A stretch of DNA of 64,000 nucleotides, taken from NCBI RefSeq assembly GCF_900166965.1, contig NZ_FUZI01000002.1:527342-591341 (forward strand), given 5' to 3'. Source of the stretch: Photobacterium piscicola (GTDB lineage: Bacteria > Pseudomonadota > Gammaproteobacteria > Enterobacterales > Vibrionaceae). The translations under genes and the position numbers were made by a program. Each line of letters begins with the position of its first letter. The stretch's first letter is position 1. The notes beneath the pieces were generated by a model. It was not told the DNA's origin and did not search any database. It saw nothing but the letters and a program-made list of their open reading frames with translations. Below are positions 60,149 through 64,000 of the stretch, piece after piece.

Positions 60149-61618
60149 TTGATAAATATTCAGTTGTTCACTCTACTTCGTCGTTTTATAAGTCTGCTGT
60201 TACTTGCGATATTAACCAATGGCTGTCAATGGCAAGAGAACACGCCCACCAGCCTTGAGAAAATTCGAGATAGTGGTGTATTACGAGTAGGAACGTTAAA
60301 TAATCAACTGTCTTATTATATCGGCGCAGAAGGTCCAACCGGGCTAGATTATGAACTGGCACAGACCTTTGCTAAAAAGCTCGGGGTTAAACTTGAGATC
60401 ACAGCGATGTTTACCCTCTCTGAATTATTTCCCGCATTAGAACGCGGCGATATTGATATTATTGCCGCAGGGCTTACAGTGACGCCCGATCGTCTTCAAG
60501 GCTATCATCCCGCACCAGCGTATTATTACGCTAGCCAAATCGTGGTGTATAAAAAAGGCCAACGTCGACCGCGTAATCTTGATGAATTAGCTCAAAATAA
60601 TAAACGCTTAGCTGTTGTCAAAGGCTCAAGTCATGAACAAAAATTAAAGCTTATTCGTACCACTCACCCAACCTTGAAATGGCAATCAATTCCAGAATCA
60701 GACATTAACGATCTATTAATTAAAGTCGCGACAGGTGAACTTGATTATACCGTTGCCGATTCTGTTGACGTGGCGTTATTGCAACGTATTCATCCTGATA
60801 TTGCTATCGCTCTTGAACTGACACAAGACGAGCCAGTAAGCTGGTTTGTAAAACAAAGTGGTAACGACAGTTTGTATGCATTAATGATTGAATTTTTTGG
60901 ACAGATGAAGAAAAACGGCACCATGACGCTGCTGGAAGAGAAATATTTCGGTCATATCGATCAATTTGATTATGTTGATACTCGTGCTTTTTTACGCGCA
61001 GTTAATACCACCTTACCCCAGTGGGAAGCCTTATTTAAACAATATGCTAATGGCTTTGATTGGCGTTTATTAGCCGCGCTTTCTTATCAAGAATCACATT
61101 GGGATCCGCAGGCAATATCACCAACGGGTGTCCGTGGCATGATGATGCTCACCTTACCGACGGCAGAATCAGTAGGGGTCACTAACCGTTTAGATCCTGA
61201 ACAAAGCATTCGTGGCGGCAGTGAGTACCTGCGAAAGATGATCGCCCGCGTCCCTGACAGTGTCGAAGAACATGAAAAAGTCTGGTTTGCACTCGCTTCT
61301 TATAATGTTGGCTTTGGACATTTAATGGACGCTCGTCGACTCACCAAAGCACAAGGAGGAAATCCTGATACTTGGGTCGATGTTAAGCAACGCTTACCAT
61401 TATTAGGTCAACGTAAATATTATATTCAATCACGTTATGGTTATGCACGTGGCAATGAAGCACTGAATTATGTTGAAGGGATTCGACGTTACTACCAAAG
61501 TATTATTGGTTATGAACGGGCTCATAGTCGTCAATTTGAAAGTGATAATTTAAAAATTGTTGATGGCCTACAAACGATTACACCAACGCCATCACCACCA
61601 TCGATCATCGTTGAGTAA
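60149..61618 (+). CDS. mltF: Membrane-bound lytic murein transglycosylase F
   Basis: A 489-residue lipoprotein: signal with lipobox TNGC, a family-3 solute-binding-like domain (LRVGTLNNQLSYY, GLDYELAQTFAKKLGVKL) and a C-terminal lytic transglycosylase domain with catalytic glutamate in LSYQESHWDPQAISPTG. It cleaves peptidoglycan to anhydro-muropeptides. The start appears to be TTG at 60149 with AGGT at 60138-60140; no ATG gives a signal peptide. Divergent from purL and followed by tadA as in E. coli. Confidence 0.94.
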   Translation: MINIQLFTLLRRFISLLLLAILTNGCQWQENTPTSLEKIRDSGVLRVGTLNNQLSYYIGAEGPTGLDYELAQTFAKKLGVKLEITAMFTLSELFPALERGDIDIIAAGLTVTPDRLQGYHPAPAYYYASQIVVYKKGQRRPRNLDELAQNNKRLAVVKGSSHEQKLKLIRTTHPTLKWQSIPESDINDLLIKVATGELDYTVADSVDVALLQRIHPDIAIALELTQDEPVSWFVKQSGNDSLYALMIEFFGQMKKNGTMTLLEEKYFGHIDQFDYVDTRAFLRAVNTTLPQWEALFKQYANGFDWRLLAALSYQESHWDPQAISPTGVRGMMMLTLPTAESVGVTNRLDPEQSIRGGSEYLRKMIARVPDSVEEHEKVWFALASYNVGFGHLMDARRLTKAQGGNPDTWVDVKQRLPLLGQRKYYIQSRYGYARGNEALNYVEGIRRYYQSIIGYERAHSRQFESDNLKIVDGLQTITPTPSPPSIIVE

Positions 61619-61871
61619 TCATGCACTCTTCTGAATCAGAGATAGTGATTTAATCGTATTTATCGACGTCGATTTAGAATAATCGACTCATTTTTTACAC
61701 AATGAGAGTTTGATCAACGTTTGATGATGAACCTATAAAGATCACTATCAAAAGATGCATTGTTATGCATAATAAATACATTGTATCAACAATGACATTA
61801 TTAACGGCGTCAGCGATATCTTATTTGCTGAAGAATGCTTTGACCGTTATGTCAACGCTATGGATGGAACC

Positions 61872-62039
61872 ATGAAAGTTATCAAATTAAGATCAAAAAC
61901 ACCGCGCATTGCTAAACACCTCACAACCGCAGCAACACGTCGCAAACGTCTAAGTAGTAATATCCGTAAAAAAATTCTATGGCGTCAGCGCAGTTGTATT
62001 CTGACGGCAACGGCAGAACATAGCAGCCCAAGCTATTAG
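61872..62039 (+). CDS. Possible small basic protein
   Basis: A 55-codon frame, very rich in Lys/Arg (for example TRRKRLSSNIRKKILWRQR), with no recognisable family. The in-frame ATG at 61860 is an alternative start and GGATGG is the only ribosome-site-like sequence. The same frame stays open upstream to 61776 without a start codon, so it could also be a remnant. Just after it, GCTAATAA is repeated in tandem (62038-62053), and an inverted repeat TAAGCTTGG / CCAAGCTTA spans 62050-62096. The remaining part of 61619-62112 shows nothing clear. Confidence 0.35.
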   Translation: MKVIKLRSKTPRIAKHLTTAATRRKRLSSNIRKKILWRQRSCILTATAEHSSPSY

Positions 62040-62112
62040 CTAATAAGCTAATAAGCTTGGAATCATTTATCTAATAATAAATCACCACCAAGCTTATTCG
62101 ATTTAACTGAAC

Positions 62113-62658
<546 letters not shown>

Positions 62659-63549
62659 TTACAAATCATAATGGCTAATGTGAGGTAATTGCTCTGCAAG
62701 GTAATCCACCAACATTCTCACTTTGGGTGATAAATGACGGTTATGCGGGTAAAGCGCCCAAATGCCTTCATCTGGCTCTTGGTAATTCGTTAAAATAGGA
62801 ACAATAGCCCCTGATTCTAAATCCTTATCTATATAATAGTCAGGTAATTGCGCTAAGCCGATCCCTTTAATCACCGCATCACGTAAACCATAACCACTAT
62901 TACAATTAAGGGTACCGCTAACACGAATACTTTTTTCTTTACCTGATTCTTGGAAGCGCCAGTGATCGTAGTTACCAATCAAGCAATTATGCTGACGTAA
63001 TTCAGATAATGAATGTGGAATACCAAATTTCTGTAAATAAGCGGGTGAAGCACAAACATACATGGTGCGGCTGGTTAAACGCTTCGCCATCATTGATGAG
63101 CTGGTCAAACGCCCTAAACGAATTGCGAGATCAAAACTGCCTTCCACTAAATCAACTTGACGGTTAGTTAAATCAATCGTTACTTCCACTTCAGGGTATT
63201 GCAGCATAAAATCATTAACCAACGGCATAATGTATTTTTCGCCATAAGTCACCGGTGCAGTTAATTTGATCAACCCTTGTGGCTTACCGCGTAAATTACT
63301 GATTGCACGCTCAGCATCTTCAAGGCCGTCTAATACTTGACGACAATGTTGATAATAAACATTGCCTTCTTCCGTTAATGAAACCTTACGTGTAGTACGG
63401 TAGAATAGCTTGGTATTAAGTCGGTTCTCTAACGCACTGACTTGGCGACTCACTTGCGCAGTCGAAATACCTAATCGTTTTGATGCTGCAGTAAAACTTT
63501 CCGTTTCCGCGACAGCAACAAACTCGGTCACCCCTTCCCATAGAAACAT
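62659..63549 (-). CDS. LysR family transcriptional regulator
   Basis: A 296-residue LysR protein: N-terminal winged HTH (FTAASKRLGISTAQVSRQVSALENRL) and a C-terminal effector domain of the substrate-binding type (LIKLTAPVTYGEKYIMPL, LDLAIRLG-like FDLAIRLGRL). It is divergent from the class III alcohol dehydrogenase gene, the usual arrangement for a regulator of its neighbour, so it may control formaldehyde/glutathione detoxification; the effector is not known. Confidence 0.92.
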   Translation of the reverse strand: MFLWEGVTEFVAVAETESFTAASKRLGISTAQVSRQVSALENRLNTKLFYRTTRKVSLTEEGNVYYQHCRQVLDGLEDAERAISNLRGKPQGLIKLTAPVTYGEKYIMPLVNDFMLQYPEVEVTIDLTNRQVDLVEGSFDLAIRLGRLTSSSMMAKRLTSRTMYVCASPAYLQKFGIPHSLSELRQHNCLIGNYDHWRFQESGKEKSIRVSGTLNCNSGYGLRDAVIKGIGLAQLPDYYIDKDLESGAIVPILTNYQEPDEGIWALYPHNRHLSPKVRMLVDYLAEQLPHISHYDL

Positions 63550-63774
63550 TTTAAATACCTATTACTAACATGAACGATCGCAAAAATGACGATTACGCTG
63601 CTTATTATTACACACGTGTAAAAGTAATTTGCACTTTTAGGTAATTATCATTATTCAAGAAACAAATACAATAGCTAGCATCGAAACGGGGCAATAAAAT
63701 AATTATTTTTCCTTTTCACCCAATTTTCATCTACTTTTGACGAAGTAGAAATAAATACAACTAGAGTGAAGATT

Positions 63775-64000
63775 ATGACTGACAAATTTATCAAATCAAA
63801 AGCGGCTATCGCATGGGGGCCAAAACAGCCTCTTTCTGTTGAAGAAATTGATGTAATGTTACCCCGTGCTGGCGAAGTATTAGTTCGCATCGTTGCAACT
63901 GGCGTATGTCACACTGATGCATTCACATTATCTGGCGACGATCCAGAAGGTATCTTCCCTGCGATCCTTGGTCACGAAGGTGGCGGTATCGTTGAAATGA
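63775..64000 (+). CDS. frmA: S-(hydroxymethyl)glutathione dehydrogenase (class III alcohol dehydrogenase), N-terminal part
   Basis: The first 75 residues of a zinc alcohol dehydrogenase; the rest is beyond the window. [18 protein letters not shown], the zinc-ligand cysteine in [14 protein letters not shown] and [13 protein letters not shown] with the second ligand histidine are class III features. The enzyme oxidises the formaldehyde-glutathione adduct and reduces S-nitrosoglutathione. AGAGTGAAG precedes the ATG. It is divergent from the LysR gene. Confidence 0.93.
   Translation, partial: MTDKFIKSKAAIAWGPKQPLSVEEIDVMLPRAGEVLVRIVATGVCHTDAFTLSGDDPEGIFPAILGHEGGGIVEM

Overview
The window is a 64 kb stretch of core chromosome from a member of the Vibrionaceae, most likely Photobacterium. 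The base composition is AT-rich. Gene content and order fit this family: a sodium-pumping Na+-NQR operon with apbE and nqrM, sodium-type flagellar stator genes pomA/pomB beside xseB-ispA-dxs, the outer-membrane protein OmpK, a periplasmic nitrate reductase cluster ending in a tiny TIGR02808-type membrane protein, and an nrdR-ribDE-ribBA-ribH-nusB-thiL-pgpA block. Genus-level placement is inference from gene content, not from a search. I see no rRNA or tRNA genes, CRISPR arrays, insertion sequences or prophage genes.

Layout. 1-1080: end of ptsI and crr (PTS phosphorelay). 1420-3570: four small poorly characterised genes. 3678-8322: napFDABC plus a 45-residue membrane protein, all leftward, with a NarP-type and an FNR-type site upstream; the sensor/regulator pair narQ-narP runs rightward beside it. 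10990-13982: winged-helix protein, yffB-dapE, a DUF2897-type protein and a Nudix hydrolase. 14047-20696: proA, proB, crl, frsA, gpt and an NCS2 purine permease, all leftward, in an order close to the E. coli gpt-frsA-crl-proBA region. 21012-21385: a leftward small transcription unit with a 29-codon ORF and a strong terminator, resembling the dual-function RNA VcdRP of Vibrio cholerae. 21778-24387: pepD and dinB. 24653-31917: nqrABCDEF-apbE-nqrM. 32478-37261: bolA, rlmG, yajG, ppiA, an unknown gene and ampG. 37585-41550: ompK, panE, yajL, thiI. 41775-46827: pomAB and xseB-ispA-dxs. 46913-53044: riboflavin, thiamine and NusB genes. 53262-59761: glyA, glnB, a small membrane protein and purL. 60149-64000: mltF, tadA, a LysR regulator and the start of a class III alcohol dehydrogenase gene.

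How the genes connect. Purine and one-carbon metabolism are linked by near-identical PurR-type operators in front of the purine permease, glyA and purL. Nitrate respiration genes sit beside their own two-component regulators and carry matching operator motifs. PTS components (ptsI, crr) share the window with the candidate VcdRP-like RNA, whose V. cholerae counterpart is reported, from memory, to repress PTS sugar uptake and modulate citrate synthase. The most notable items beyond routine annotation are that small RNA/peptide locus, an SD-sequestering pair of overlapping inverted repeats between ppiA and an unknown gene, the 45-residue nap-linked membrane protein, and a RibBA protein whose GTP cyclohydrolase II half lacks its zinc/catalytic cysteines.
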